Assembly (NCBI GenBank): GCA_900540545.1
Contig: UQGJ01000005.1
Location: 1 to 64,000 of the forward strand
Origin: an uncultured Eubacteriales bacterium
GTDB taxonomy: Bacteria > Bacillota > Clostridia > Oscillospirales > Oscillospiraceae
Direction of reading: 5' to 3'
Length of the DNA: 64,000 nucleotides
Numbering within the stretch: position 1 is the stretch's first letter; each line of letters begins with the position of its first letter. This document shows, in pieces, positions 33,648 through 42,114 of this stretch. The notes beneath the pieces were generated by a model that saw only the letters and a program-made list of their open reading frames with translations, was not told the origin of the DNA and did no database searches. The position numbers and the translations under genes were made by a program.

Positions 33648-34667
33648 ATGGACTACCGCACAGAAGCGCCTCCCATCATCCGGGACTTTCTGGTCTACCA
33701 TGAGACCATCCAGGGCCACTCCCGGAAAACGGTGGATGAATACTTCTTGGACCTGCGCAATTTCTTCCGCTATGTCAAAATCGAAAAAGGCATCGTGCCC
33801 CGCAGCACCGAACTGGACGACGTCTCCATCGACGACGTGGATTTGGCGCTGGCGGCGTCTGTTACGCTGACGGATGTCTATTCCTACATGAGCTATCTCA
33901 GCCGGGACCGCGCCCAGCGGCCCAACAGCAAGTCCACGGACTACGGCCTGGGCGCCGCCGCCCGGGCCCGCAAGGTCGCCACCATCCGCTCCTTTTACAA
34001 GTACCTGACCAACAAGGCGAAGCTCATCAAGGAAAATCCCATGCAGGACCTGGATTCGCCCCGGCTGAAGAAAACCCTGCCCCGGTATCTGGACTTGGAC
34101 GCCAGCATCGACCTGCTGGAGTCTGTGGATGGGCCGTACAAGGAGCGGGATTACTGCATTTTGACCATCTTTTTGAACTGCGGGCTCCGTATTTCCGAGC
34201 TGATTGGCCTGAACCTAACAGATGTTCGAGAAGATTCCGTTCGGGTCCTGGGCAAGGGCAATAAGGAGCGCATTGTCTACCTGAACGACGCCTGCAAGCA
34301 GGCCATCGCGGACTATCTGACAGTCCGGGGCGGCGAGGGCATCATCGACAAGAACGCGCTGTTCATCAGCCGCCGTCGGACCCGCATCTCCAAGGCCGCC
34401 GTGGAAAAGCTGGTCAAAAAGCACCTGTCCGCCGCCGGTCTGGACAGCACGCAGTATTCCCCCCACAAGCTTCGGCACACCGCCGCTACCCTCATGCTGC
34501 AAAACGGCGTGGACGTGCGGACCCTCCAGGAGCTGCTGGGCCACGAACACCTGAATACCACGCAGATATACACCCATGTGGACAACGACGATTTGAAGAT
34601 CGCGGCCAGAGCAAACCCCTTGGGAAAGGTCAAAAAAACAACAAAAAGGCGCCCGAAAGACGAGTGA
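33648..34667 (+). CDS. XerC/XerD-type tyrosine recombinase
   Basis: A 339-aa site-specific recombinase. The N-terminal SAM-like DNA-binding domain covers residues 1-130. All catalytic residues are present: Arg181 (CGLRISEL), Lys206 (GKGNKER), His273 and Arg276 (HKLRHTAATLM), His299 (LGHEH) and Tyr308 (QIYTHV). It is slightly longer than XerC/XerD (about 300 aa), mainly through an insert near residues 50-100. Only one such gene is seen, next to a dif-like palindrome, like the single-recombinase XerS and XerH systems. Chromosome dimer resolution is the leading idea; an element integrase is possible, but no other mobile genes surround it. Confidence 0.88.
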   Translation: MDYRTEAPPIIRDFLVYHETIQGHSRKTVDEYFLDLRNFFRYVKIEKGIVPRSTELDDVSIDDVDLALAASVTLTDVYSYMSYLSRDRAQRPNSKSTDYGLGAAARARKVATIRSFYKYLTNKAKLIKENPMQDLDSPRLKKTLPRYLDLDASIDLLESVDGPYKERDYCILTIFLNCGLRISELIGLNLTDVREDSVRVLGKGNKERIVYLNDACKQAIADYLTVRGGEGIIDKNALFISRRRTRISKAAVEKLVKKHLSAAGLDSTQYSPHKLRHTAATLMLQNGVDVRTLQELLGHEHLNTTQIYTHVDNDDLKIAARANPLGKVKKTTKRRPKDE

Positions 34668-34690
34668 ATCCGTCCTCGGGCGTCTTTTTT
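34650..34690. terminator. Terminator after the recombinase gene
   Basis: CGCCCGA (34650-34656) pairs with TCGGGCG (34676-34682), with inner GACG/CGTC pairing and a run of six T. The recombinase stop codon lies inside the hairpin. Confidence 0.7.
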
Positions 34691-35204
34691 ATACGTCGGG
34701 CGGATAGGCCCCCAGGATGTGGATGAAGCGTATCTCCTGAAAGAAATAGGTACTCAGGGGCCGCCAGTCGGCGTCGTAGGAGTGGGCGGCGATGAGGGTG
34801 TTTTCCAGGGTGGGCGGGTCGCCCATGGCCACGATGATGGGGGTGTGGCCAAACACCTCCCGGTTGAAGCGAAACTGAACGAAATCCCCCGGTTCGCAGT
34901 GGTCCAGGGTCGTTTCGACTCCAAATGGTCCGGGATTGACCTCTTTCCGGGTCATAAAGTTGAAAAAATAGGGCACCCCCGTCCAGGAGGGAGATTTTCG
35001 GTTGGCGTCGATGTAGTACCAGCCAAAATCCGGCGTGTAGTTCATCACGCCGGTGCCGGCGTAGAGACATTGGGAGGCAAAATTAGTGCAGTCGCCGCCC
35101 AGCTCCTCGAAATCAAAGTAGGCCGGGTTGCGGCTGTACGCCCACTGGTGGGCGTAGCGGACGGCGGCCTTGCGGTTATATGGGATGATGGCGGGCTGAG
35201 ACAA
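34689..35204 (-). CDS. Putative amidase domain protein (Amidase_6)
   Basis: A 171-aa protein with the Amidase_6 pattern: NRKAAVRYAHQWAYSRNP, then GGDCTNFASQCLYAG holding the probable catalytic Cys, and later a GDFVQFRF and FGHTPIIV segment with the His. Such NlpC/P60-like enzymes act on peptide or amide bonds. No signal peptide is present. Start is a TTG with GGAGG seven bases upstream. Confidence 0.8.
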   Translation of the reverse strand: MSQPAIIPYNRKAAVRYAHQWAYSRNPAYFDFEELGGDCTNFASQCLYAGTGVMNYTPDFGWYYIDANRKSPSWTGVPYFFNFMTRKEVNPGPFGVETTLDHCEPGDFVQFRFNREVFGHTPIIVAMGDPPTLENTLIAAHSYDADWRPLSTYFFQEIRFIHILGAYPPDV

Positions 35205-35306
35205 GACGGCCCCTCCCCTCTTTGTACTGCGCCATTCTATGCCCCGGCCGCCGGACTTGTGTTTTCCGCCGCCGGACGCTACAATGGAGGGGAAAGGAAT
35301 GAGGAC

Positions 35307-35966
35307 ATGGTACGGACCGTGATTTTCGATTTGGACGGGACCCTGCTGGATACGCTGGAGGACCTGGCCGACAGCGCCAATTTTGCCCTGGCCCAGGGCG
35401 GCTTTCCGGCCAGGACCCTGGAGGAGATACGGGGCTTTGTGGGCAACGGCGTGGGCCTTCTGATCCACCGGGCCCTCCCGGCGGGGACGCCGCCGGAGCG
35501 GGAGGCGTCCTGTCTGGCGGCCTTCAAAGCCCATTACCTGGAGAACATGCGGAACAAGACCGCGCCCTATCCCGGCGTCCTTGATTTGCTGGACCGGCTG
35601 AATACTAATGGCTGTAAAGTGGCGGTGGTATCCAACAAATTTGACGGCGCGGTGAAGGAGCTGTGCGCCCGCTACTTCGGGGACCGGCTCCCGGTGGCCC
35701 TGGGGGAGCGGCCGGGCCTGGACAAAAAGCCCGCATCGGATTTGGTGCGGGCTTGTCTGGAAGCGCTGGACAGTTCAACGGAGGAGGCGGTCTACGTGGG
35801 GGATTCCGAGGTGGACATCCTGACGGCCCGGAATGCCGGTCTCCCCTGCTATTCCGTGACCTGGGGCTTCCGGGGCCGGGAATTCCTGCTGGAGCATGGG
35901 GCGGAGCGGTTAGTGGACACTCCGAAGGAGCTGGTCGATCTCCTCCTGGGGCAGACTCCGGGATAG
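35307..35966 (+). CDS. HAD-superfamily hydrolase, phosphoglycolate phosphatase-like
   Basis: A 219-aa HAD phosphatase. Motif I is FDLDGTLLDT with the nucleophile Asp8, motif II VVSNK, motif III Lys in LDKKPA, and motif IV VGDSEVDILTA. The helical cap lies between motifs I and II, as in Gph/PpaX proteins. Substrate not decided by sequence. Its 3' end overlaps a convergent gene by 57 bases. Confidence 0.9.
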   Translation: MVRTVIFDLDGTLLDTLEDLADSANFALAQGGFPARTLEEIRGFVGNGVGLLIHRALPAGTPPEREASCLAAFKAHYLENMRNKTAPYPGVLDLLDRLNTNGCKVAVVSNKFDGAVKELCARYFGDRLPVALGERPGLDKKPASDLVRACLEALDSSTEEAVYVGDSEVDILTARNAGLPCYSVTWGFRGREFLLEHGAERLVDTPKELVDLLLGQTPG

Positions 35967-36467
35967 GATGGTGCGGAGCCGCCCGGCGGGGTCCGGGACC
36001 GCCACGGGCGAAACGCCGCTCCCCTGCTCCCAGGCTTCCGCCGTGCCGTAGCGGAAGGTGGACCAGTTGGGGTTGAGCCAGGTGCCGTTGGCCAGGGCGG
36101 TGGCGTAGCGTTCGGCCAGCAGAAAGTCCAGGGCCTTGACGAAGTCGGTCTGGCCCAGAAGGGAACGCTGCCGCAGCTCTCCGCTCTCCAGACCGGGGGC
36201 CTGTTCCAGCAGCGCGTAGAGGAGGGCGGCGGCCTCCGGCATGGGCCGACGGGGTAGGCAGGCTTTCAGCAGTCCGTAGACCTCCCGGGAGAGATAGACC
36301 GTCCGATTTCGGTAGCACTTGGAGTAAAACAGCGCCTTTCGGTCGATCAGCTCCACCGCGTCGGCCCAGGTGCAGCCGATGTCGTCCAGGCTTGGCAGGT
36401 AGGGATTCACGTTGCAGCCCAGGATGCCCACGGCGTCCAGGTAGGTGTTCAGGGCTTCCGCGCTCAT
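35910..36467 (-). CDS. Hypothetical protein
   Basis: A 185-aa soluble protein that I do not recognise. AGGAGG precedes the ATG. It is rich in Leu, Ala and Tyr with probable helices (EAAALLYALLEQAPGLE), and has three Cys, none in a metal-binding spacing. It is convergent with, and overlaps, the HAD gene. Confidence 0.6.
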   Translation of the reverse strand: MSAEALNTYLDAVGILGCNVNPYLPSLDDIGCTWADAVELIDRKALFYSKCYRNRTVYLSREVYGLLKACLPRRPMPEAAALLYALLEQAPGLESGELRQRSLLGQTDFVKALDFLLAERYATALANGTWLNPNWSTFRYGTAEAWEQGSGVSPVAVPDPAGRLRTILSRSLPQEEIDQLLRSVH

Positions 36468-36493
36468 CGGAGGGACCTCCTTCTTGTTTCAAA

Positions 36494-36528
36494 AAAGGGG
36501 AGGGCAATGTTGATTGCCCTCCCCTTTC
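36494..36528. terminator. Bidirectional terminator after fba
   Basis: AAAGGGGAGGGCAAT pairs with ATTGCCCTCCCCTTT. On the minus strand the stem ends in a T-rich stretch. Confidence 0.8.
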
Positions 36529-36552
36529 TTATTGCTTGTATCAGGCTTGGTT

Positions 36553-37491
36553 TTACGCCTTGCCGTCGCAGCCCAGCACGTCCACGAGCTTGTGCTTGAC
36601 CAGCTCCTTGATGTTGGCCCGGGCGGGCTTGAGGTACTCGCGGGGGTCGAACTTGTCGGGGTGCTCGGCAAAGAACTGGCGGATGGTGCCGGTCATGGCC
36701 AGGCGCAGATCGGAGTCGATGTTGATCTTGCACACGGACAGGCTGGCGGCGTGGCGCAGCTGGTCCTCGGGCACGCCGATGGCGCCGGGCATGTTACCGC
36801 CGTTCTCATTGATCATGGTCACGTACTCCTGGGGCACGGAGGAGGAACCGTGGAGGACGATGGGGAAGCCGGGCAGGCGCTTGGAGACCTCCTCCAGCAC
36901 GTCGAAGCGGAGCTGGGGCTTGGTGCCGGGCTTGAACTTGTAGGCGCCGTGGCTGGTGCCGATGGCGATGGCCAAAGAGTCGCAGCCGGTCTTGGAGACG
37001 AATTCCTCCACCTCGTCAGGGTGGGTGTAGGAGGAGTCCTCGGCGGAGACCTTCACGTCGTCCTCCACGCCGGCCAGGGTACCCAGCTCGGCCTCGACGA
37101 CCACGCCGTGGTCGTGGGCGTACTGGACCACCTGCTTGGTGATCTCGATGTTCTCGGCGAAGGGCTTGGAGCTGGCGTCGATCATCACGGAGGTGAAGCC
37201 GCCGTCAATGCAGCTCTTGCAGGTCTCAAAGTCAGGGCCGTGGTCCAGATGCAGGACGATGGGGATGTTGGGGCACTCGATCACGGCGGCCTCCACCAGC
37301 TTCACCAGATAGGTGTGGTTGGCGTAAGCGCGGGCGCCCTTGGAGACCTGGAGGATCAGGGGGGCGTTGAGGTCGCGGGCGGCCTCGGTGATGCCCTGCA
37401 CGATCTCCATGTTGTTGACGTTGAACGCACCGATAGCGTAACCGCCGTCGTAAGCCTTCTTGAACATTTCAGTGGATGTGACCAGAGGCAT
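36553..37491 (-). CDS. fba: Class II fructose-bisphosphate aldolase
   Basis: A 312-aa zinc-dependent aldolase that splits fructose 1,6-bisphosphate. Markers are GAFNVNNMEIVQ, the zinc motif LHLDHG and LHGSSSVPQEY, then KINIDSDLR near the phosphate-binding end. AAAGGAG precedes the ATG. It is divergent from the PPi-phosphofructokinase that makes its substrate. Confidence 0.95.
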   Translation of the reverse strand: MPLVTSTEMFKKAYDGGYAIGAFNVNNMEIVQGITEAARDLNAPLILQVSKGARAYANHTYLVKLVEAAVIECPNIPIVLHLDHGPDFETCKSCIDGGFTSVMIDASSKPFAENIEITKQVVQYAHDHGVVVEAELGTLAGVEDDVKVSAEDSSYTHPDEVEEFVSKTGCDSLAIAIGTSHGAYKFKPGTKPQLRFDVLEEVSKRLPGFPIVLHGSSSVPQEYVTMINENGGNMPGAIGVPEDQLRHAASLSVCKINIDSDLRLAMTGTIRQFFAEHPDKFDPREYLKPARANIKELVKHKLVDVLGCDGKA

Positions 37492-37523
37492 AACGGATCA
37501 GCTCCTTTTCATTTTGTACCCCA

Positions 37524-37568
37524 ATTTTAACAGCAATAGTTGATAAATGCAAGAGGGTATGCTATTAT
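37524..37568. promoter_or_regulatory. Overlapping divergent promoters of fba and pfp
   Basis: Minus strand (fba): TTGCAT (37552-37547), 17 bases, TAAAAT (37529-37524). Plus strand (pfp): TTGATA (37540-37545), 17 bases, TATTAT (37563-37568). Each -35 box lies in the other's spacer, so two polymerases cannot bind at once. Confidence 0.65.
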
Positions 37569-37646
37569 ATTTGGGCAATCAGAACTTTCATTTGAAAGTA
37601 TTTCGAGGGTTACAAGCGAATTTTTATATTTTGGAGGATGAAAGAT

Positions 37647-38891
37647 ATGAGCGAACTTCGCGGAACATGTATCATCGGGCAGTCCGGCGGCCCCACTTCC
37701 GTCATCAACGCCAGCGCCCAGGGGGCCATCCAGGCGGCCCTGAAGGCCGGGTGCATCACCCGCGTCCTGGGCGCGGCCAACGGCATCGTGGGCATTCTGA
37801 ACGACCGCCTGTACGACATGGGCCAGGAGGACCCCCAGGAGCTGGACTTGCTGCAGAACACCCCCTCCTCCGCCCTGGGCTCCTGCCGCTACAAGCTGGC
37901 CGACCCTGACGTAGACGACACCGACTACAAGCGCATCCTGGAGATTTTCAAGAAGTATGACGTGCGCTACTTCTTCTACAACGGCGGCAACGACTCCATG
38001 GACACCTGCAACAAGATCTCCAAGTTCATGCAGAAGTCCGGCTACGAGTGCCGCGTGATGGGCATCCCCAAGACCATCGACAACGACCTCAACGGCACCG
38101 ACCACTGCCCCGGCTTCGCCAGCGCCGCCAAGTATATCGCCACCTCCTGCATGGAGGTCTGGCAGGACGCCCACGTCTACGACACCGGCATGGTGACCGT
38201 GGTGGAGATCATGGGCCGCCACGCCGGCTGGCTGGCCGGCGCCGCCGGACTGGCTACCTGGGCCGGGTTCGGCCCCGACCTCATCTATCTGCCCGAGGTG
38301 GACTTCGACATGGACCAGTTCGTGGCGTCCGTGGAGGCCATCTACAACAAGACCGGCAAGTGCATGGTGGCGGTCAGCGAGGGCATCCACTATGCCGACG
38401 GCCGCTTCGTCTCCGAGGCCGAGGCCTCCGCCACCGACGGCTTCGGCCACGCCCAGCTGGGCGGCCTGGCGGTCAAGCTGGCCGACATCATCAAGAACAA
38501 GACCGGCGCCAAGGTCCGGGGCATCGAGCTCTCCCTGCTCCAGCGCTGCGGCGCCCATCTGGCCTCCTACAACGACGTGGAGGAGGCCAAGATGGCCGGC
38601 CGTGTGGCTGTGGAGTCCGCCGTGGCCGGGTCCACCGACAAGATGGTGGCCTTCGACTGCAGCCGGGAGGGCGGTAAGTACGAGTGCAAAACCGTGCTCC
38701 AGCCCCTGGACATCGTGGCTAACATCGAGAAGAAGGTCCCCCGGGAGTGGATCAACAAGACCGGCGACGGCGTGGAGCAGCCCTTCATCGACTACGTGCT
38801 GCCCCTCATCCAGGGCGAGCCGGACCGTCCCAAGGAGTACTCCCTCCCCCGCTTTGCCAAGCTCAAGAAGGTCCTCACCGTGGATATGTGA
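37647..38891 (+). CDS. pfp: Pyrophosphate-dependent 6-phosphofructokinase
   Basis: A 414-aa PFK-family protein. The phosphoryl-donor loop reads YNGGNDSMDT rather than the GGDGT of ATP enzymes, and the catalytic region is PKTIDNDL, where the Lys marks PPi-dependent forms. It phosphorylates fructose 6-phosphate reversibly with PPi, saving ATP in anaerobes. The start is set at the ATG at 37647, nine bases after GGAGG; an ATG at 37638 is too close to the site. A second, ATP-type PFK is encoded at 42115. Confidence 0.9.
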   Translation: MSELRGTCIIGQSGGPTSVINASAQGAIQAALKAGCITRVLGAANGIVGILNDRLYDMGQEDPQELDLLQNTPSSALGSCRYKLADPDVDDTDYKRILEIFKKYDVRYFFYNGGNDSMDTCNKISKFMQKSGYECRVMGIPKTIDNDLNGTDHCPGFASAAKYIATSCMEVWQDAHVYDTGMVTVVEIMGRHAGWLAGAAGLATWAGFGPDLIYLPEVDFDMDQFVASVEAIYNKTGKCMVAVSEGIHYADGRFVSEAEASATDGFGHAQLGGLAVKLADIIKNKTGAKVRGIELSLLQRCGAHLASYNDVEEAKMAGRVAVESAVAGSTDKMVAFDCSREGGKYECKTVLQPLDIVANIEKKVPREWINKTGDGVEQPFIDYVLPLIQGEPDRPKEYSLPRFAKLKKVLTVDM

Positions 38892-38903
38892 CCAAGACGA
38901 TCA

Positions 38904-38946
38904 AAAACCGGGCCGTGAGATTTTCCTCTCACGGCCCGGTTTTTTT
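38904..38946. terminator. Bidirectional terminator after pfp
   Basis: ACCGGGCCGTGAGA pairs with TCTCACGGCCCGGT, followed by seven T. Confidence 0.9.
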
Positions 38947-38955
38947 CTCTCAACC

Positions 38956-39843
38956 TCAATAAATGCGGTTATAAATGCGCCGCAATTCGTCCAAAACCTC
39001 CACGTGGGTGAAGTCTGGCTGATAGATGATGTTGATGTCCCGGGTCATCTTGGCGTTTTCGATGGGGACCACCACCAGCCGCCCGTCCCGCTCCTCCTCC
39101 CGGCAGGCGCTGTGGGCGATCACCGACACGCCCAGATTCATGGCCACCAGATTCTTGATCATGGAGATATTGTCCAGCTCCATCATCACGTTGAAGTTTC
39201 GGATGCTCTCCGACTGGGACATCAGCAGGTTTTCAAAGAGCATCCGGGTCCCCGCCGTGGGCGGCCGCAGAATGAGCTTTTCCTTTTTCAACTCGCTCAG
39301 CAGAATGGTGGGCCGCCGGGCAAACTTGTGCTGGGGCGAGACGATGAGGCAGAGGTAATCGGTGTCCAACAGGACCGACTGGAACTTGCTGTCGGGCAGG
39401 ACACCCTCCACGATTGCCAGGTCCAGCTCGTACTGATTCAGCTTATTATAAATATTATTAATGCTGTCAGTTGTTATATTGATATGAGTAAGGGGATTCT
39501 CATTGCAGTAAAGGGCCAGGACCTGACTGACCAGATTCTCCCCCACGGTGTGGGTGGTGCCGATATTCAAGTGGGTGGCCTGGGTCTGATAGTCCTCGAT
39601 GGCCTGCACGGCGGTATGATAAATCGCCATGATACGCCGGGAATACTTGATTAGGATTTCCCCCTCCGCCGTTGGTGTCAGCGCCTTTCGGCTCTTTTGA
39701 AAGATTTTGATGCCGAACTCCTCTTCCAACTGCCGGATATGATGGCTCACGGCCGGCTGGGTCAGGTTGAGGGCCTCGGCGGCCTTGGTATAGCTGCCCA
39801 ACTGGACCACGGTCAACAGCGTCTTTACCCTGACGTCCACCAT
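38956..39843 (-). CDS. LysR-type transcriptional regulator
   Basis: A 295-aa LysR regulator. The N-terminal winged helix is clear (SYTKAAEALNLTQPAVSHHI), with a linker helix and a periplasmic-binding-like effector domain. It is divergent from the cation antiporter across 141 bases. It is more AT-rich than its neighbours, which may reflect acquisition. The effector is unknown. Confidence 0.93.
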   Translation of the reverse strand: MVDVRVKTLLTVVQLGSYTKAAEALNLTQPAVSHHIRQLEEEFGIKIFQKSRKALTPTAEGEILIKYSRRIMAIYHTAVQAIEDYQTQATHLNIGTTHTVGENLVSQVLALYCNENPLTHINITTDSINNIYNKLNQYELDLAIVEGVLPDSKFQSVLLDTDYLCLIVSPQHKFARRPTILLSELKKEKLILRPPTAGTRMLFENLLMSQSESIRNFNVMMELDNISMIKNLVAMNLGVSVIAHSACREEERDGRLVVVPIENAKMTRDINIIYQPDFTHVEVLDELRRIYNRIY

Positions 39844-39864
39844 CTCCCGTTCCTCCCTCCTGCT

Positions 39865-39932
39865 ATTATAAATAGAATATATGACCGGTAAAGATTTTAT
39901 AATTTGATTTTATCATATGCCGACCATATAAT
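39865..39932. promoter_or_regulatory. Divergent promoters of the LysR gene and the antiporter
   Basis: Plus strand: TTGATT (39904-39909), 17 bases, TATAAT (39927-39932). Minus strand: TTTACC (39892-39887), 16 bases, TATAAT (39870-39865). The plus promoter lies in an imperfect inverted repeat (TTGAT...CATATG / CATATA...ATCAA) that could be the LysR site. Confidence 0.6.
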
Positions 39933-39984
39933 CAAGTGAACAAAAAAAGAGAGGGATTCTGTTCCCGGAAAGGGAGTGCGCACT

Positions 39985-41244
39985 GTGCTCAACCTAGGTA
40001 TCATCCAAAACGAGGCCGCCCAGGTCATCCTGACCCTGGCGGTCATGCTGCTGGCCGGCTTCCTGATGACCCGCATCACCAAGAAGCTGAAGCTGCCCAA
40101 CGTGACGGGCTACATTCTAGCGGGGATTTTGATTGGCCCCTACCTGCTGGATGTGGTCCCCCACGGGCTGATCCCCAAAATGGACTTTGTGACCGATATG
40201 GCCCTGGCCTTCATCGCCTTCGGCGTGGGCCGGTACTTCAAGCTGTCCAAGCTGCGGGCCACCGGGTGGGGCATCATCGTTCTGACCCTCTTCGAGGCCC
40301 TGGCCGCCTCGGCGGTGGTGACCCTCGCCATGCAGCTGTTCGGCCTGCCCCTCCCCTTCTGCCTGCTGTTGGGGGCCATCGCCTCGGCCACGGCCCCGGC
40401 GTCCACCATCATGACCATCCGCCAGTACCACGCCAAGGGCAATTTCGTGAACACCATCCTCCAGGTGGTGGCCCTGGACGACGCGGTGGCCCTGGTGGCG
40501 TTCAGCGTGTGCAGCGCGGCGGCCACGGCGCTGGAGGGCAGCGGCCTGACGGCCTCGGAGCTGCTCCTCCCCCTGCTCTGGAACCTGCTGGCCCTGTTGG
40601 TGGGCGGCGGCTGCGGCTGGGTTCTTCACAAGCTCATCGACGGCAACCGCTCCGACGACCACCGGCTCATCCTGGCCGTGGCAGTCCTGCTTTCCATCAC
40701 CGGGTTCTGTACCGCCCTCAACGTCTCCCCCCTGCTCTCCTGCATGGCGGTGGGCACCGTCTACATCAACGTGGGCGGGGATAAACAGATGTTCGACCGC
40801 ATCAGCTCGGCCACGCCCCCGGTGCTGCTGCTGTTCTTCATGCTCTCCGGCATCCGTCTGGAGCTGCCCATGCTGGCCACCGCGGGGGTCATTGGACTGG
40901 CCTATTTCTTCGCCCGCATCGCCGGCAAATACGCCGGGGCCTGGGCGGGGGCCAAGGCCATCGGCGCCCCGGAGGAGACCCGGAAGTACCTGGGCCTGGC
41001 CCTCATCCCCCAGGCGGGGGTCTCCATCGGCCTGGCCGCCCTGGGCCAGCGCATCCTGCCCCCTGAAATGGGGCCTCTCCTCTCCACCATCATCCTGTCC
41101 TCCGGCGTCCTCTATGAGATGGTGGGGCCCGCCTGCGCCAAGCTGTCCCTGACCCTCTCCGGCACCCTGGACGGAGACCACCACCACAACACCCATTCCC
41201 CGGGAAAGAAGCCCCTTCCCCACCCCCACGACAACGCCGCGTGA
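39985..41244 (+). CDS. Cation:proton antiporter (CPA2/Kef-like)
   Basis: A 419-aa Na+/H+ or K+/H+ exchanger domain with about twelve membrane segments. Family marks are LPNVTGYILAGILIGP, the unwound-helix motif ATAPAST and the paired acidic residues in VALDDAVALVAF. The C-terminal tail is His-rich (DGDHHHNTHSPGKK), which may sense metal or pH. No RCK/TrkA-N domain follows. Start is the GTG at 39985 with GGGAG eight bases upstream; a GTG at 39976 is the alternative. Confidence 0.88.
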   Translation: MLNLGIIQNEAAQVILTLAVMLLAGFLMTRITKKLKLPNVTGYILAGILIGPYLLDVVPHGLIPKMDFVTDMALAFIAFGVGRYFKLSKLRATGWGIIVLTLFEALAASAVVTLAMQLFGLPLPFCLLLGAIASATAPASTIMTIRQYHAKGNFVNTILQVVALDDAVALVAFSVCSAAATALEGSGLTASELLLPLLWNLLALLVGGGCGWVLHKLIDGNRSDDHRLILAVAVLLSITGFCTALNVSPLLSCMAVGTVYINVGGDKQMFDRISSATPPVLLLFFMLSGIRLELPMLATAGVIGLAYFFARIAGKYAGAWAGAKAIGAPEETRKYLGLALIPQAGVSIGLAALGQRILPPEMGPLLSTIILSSGVLYEMVGPACAKLSLTLSGTLDGDHHHNTHSPGKKPLPHPHDNAA

Positions 41245-41253
41245 GACCTCGAA

Positions 41254-41294
41254 AAAAGCCAGCCGCCCCATTCTCTTGGGGCGGCTGGCTTTTC
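41254..41294. terminator. Bidirectional terminator
   Basis: AAAAGCCAGCCGCCCCA pairs with TGGGGCGGCTGGCTTTT, between convergent genes. Confidence 0.88.
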
Positions 41295-41295
41295 G

Positions 41296-42108
41296 TTATG
41301 CTCCCGTGAGCTCAAAAGCGTAGATTCGGTATAGAGTGTTGGCCCATGAGTTCCCGTAGAGGGCCCGGAACAGGAACCGGGTCCAGCCCGACAGCTTTTC
41401 CCACCACTCTTTGCCGGTGAAATAGCGGGTCTCCCGGTGGCGGATGCCGGGGCTCACCGCCTCCATTCGTGCCGGGTCGTCCAGCCCCCAGCGGATGACC
41501 GCCCCCATCTTGTTGACGGGATTCTTCCGCTTGGACCAGCGGACGGCGGACACGGAATAGGCGTCGAATATGTAGTCGGTATGCTGGAAGTTCCGCTGAA
41601 ATCGCCGGAACAGCGCCTGGTTTTCCTCGTCGGTGAGGTACATGGTCAGCCCCTCCGCGATGACCAGCACGGGGCCGTCCGTCCAGTCCAGCTCCTCCAG
41701 CCAGCCCGGGTCGGTGAGGTCGGCGGACAGCATACGGTAGCCGGGTCCTTCGGTATAAAATTGCCTGCGGACCTGGATGACGTCCGGCAGATCCACATCC
41801 ACCCACAGCTTGGGCCGCGCCCCTACCCGCTCCACGCGGGCGTCCAGGCCGCAGCCCAGATGAAGGACGAGACCGTCCGGGTGGGCGGCGATAAAGTCTC
41901 GGGCATAGCGGTCCAGGATGGCGGCCCGGATGCCCATATAGATGTCCAAAAAGCGGGACTGCTTACCGTCCTTCTGGAAATCGTAGTCCACCTGGGCCAC
42001 GATTTCGGCGGCCTTCGGGTCGTGGAGGATGGCCCCGTACCGCTCCACCCGCGCCTTGCCCAGCAGGGGGATGAAGAGGGCCTGGGAGGCCCCGGACAGC
42101 TCTGCCAT
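41296..42108 (-). CDS. SAM-dependent methyltransferase, leucine carboxyl methyltransferase (LCMT/PPM) family
   Basis: A 270-aa class I methyltransferase. The SAM site is LVLHLGCGLDAR (residues about 79-90), with DVDLPDVIQVRR as the second motif and VLVIAEGLTMYL as the post-motif typical of the LCMT/tcmP group. It is the last gene of the purB-pfkA unit, six bases after pfkA. Substrate unknown. Confidence 0.85.
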   Translation of the reverse strand: MAELSGASQALFIPLLGKARVERYGAILHDPKAAEIVAQVDYDFQKDGKQSRFLDIYMGIRAAILDRYARDFIAAHPDGLVLHLGCGLDARVERVGARPKLWVDVDLPDVIQVRRQFYTEGPGYRMLSADLTDPGWLEELDWTDGPVLVIAEGLTMYLTDEENQALFRRFQRNFQHTDYIFDAYSVSAVRWSKRKNPVNKMGAVIRWGLDDPARMEAVSPGIRHRETRYFTGKEWWEKLSGWTRFLFRALYGNSWANTLYRIYAFELTGA

Positions 42109-42114
42109 AGGCGC

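Noticed and set aside
33570..34690. Integrated element around the tyrosine recombinase
   Set aside because: Flanking genes are housekeeping, no direct-repeat att pair or cargo genes were seen, and base composition does not change.
39935..39945. Operator copy upstream of the cation antiporter (AAGTGAACAAA)
   Set aside because: Only one half-site is present; the second arm is missing.
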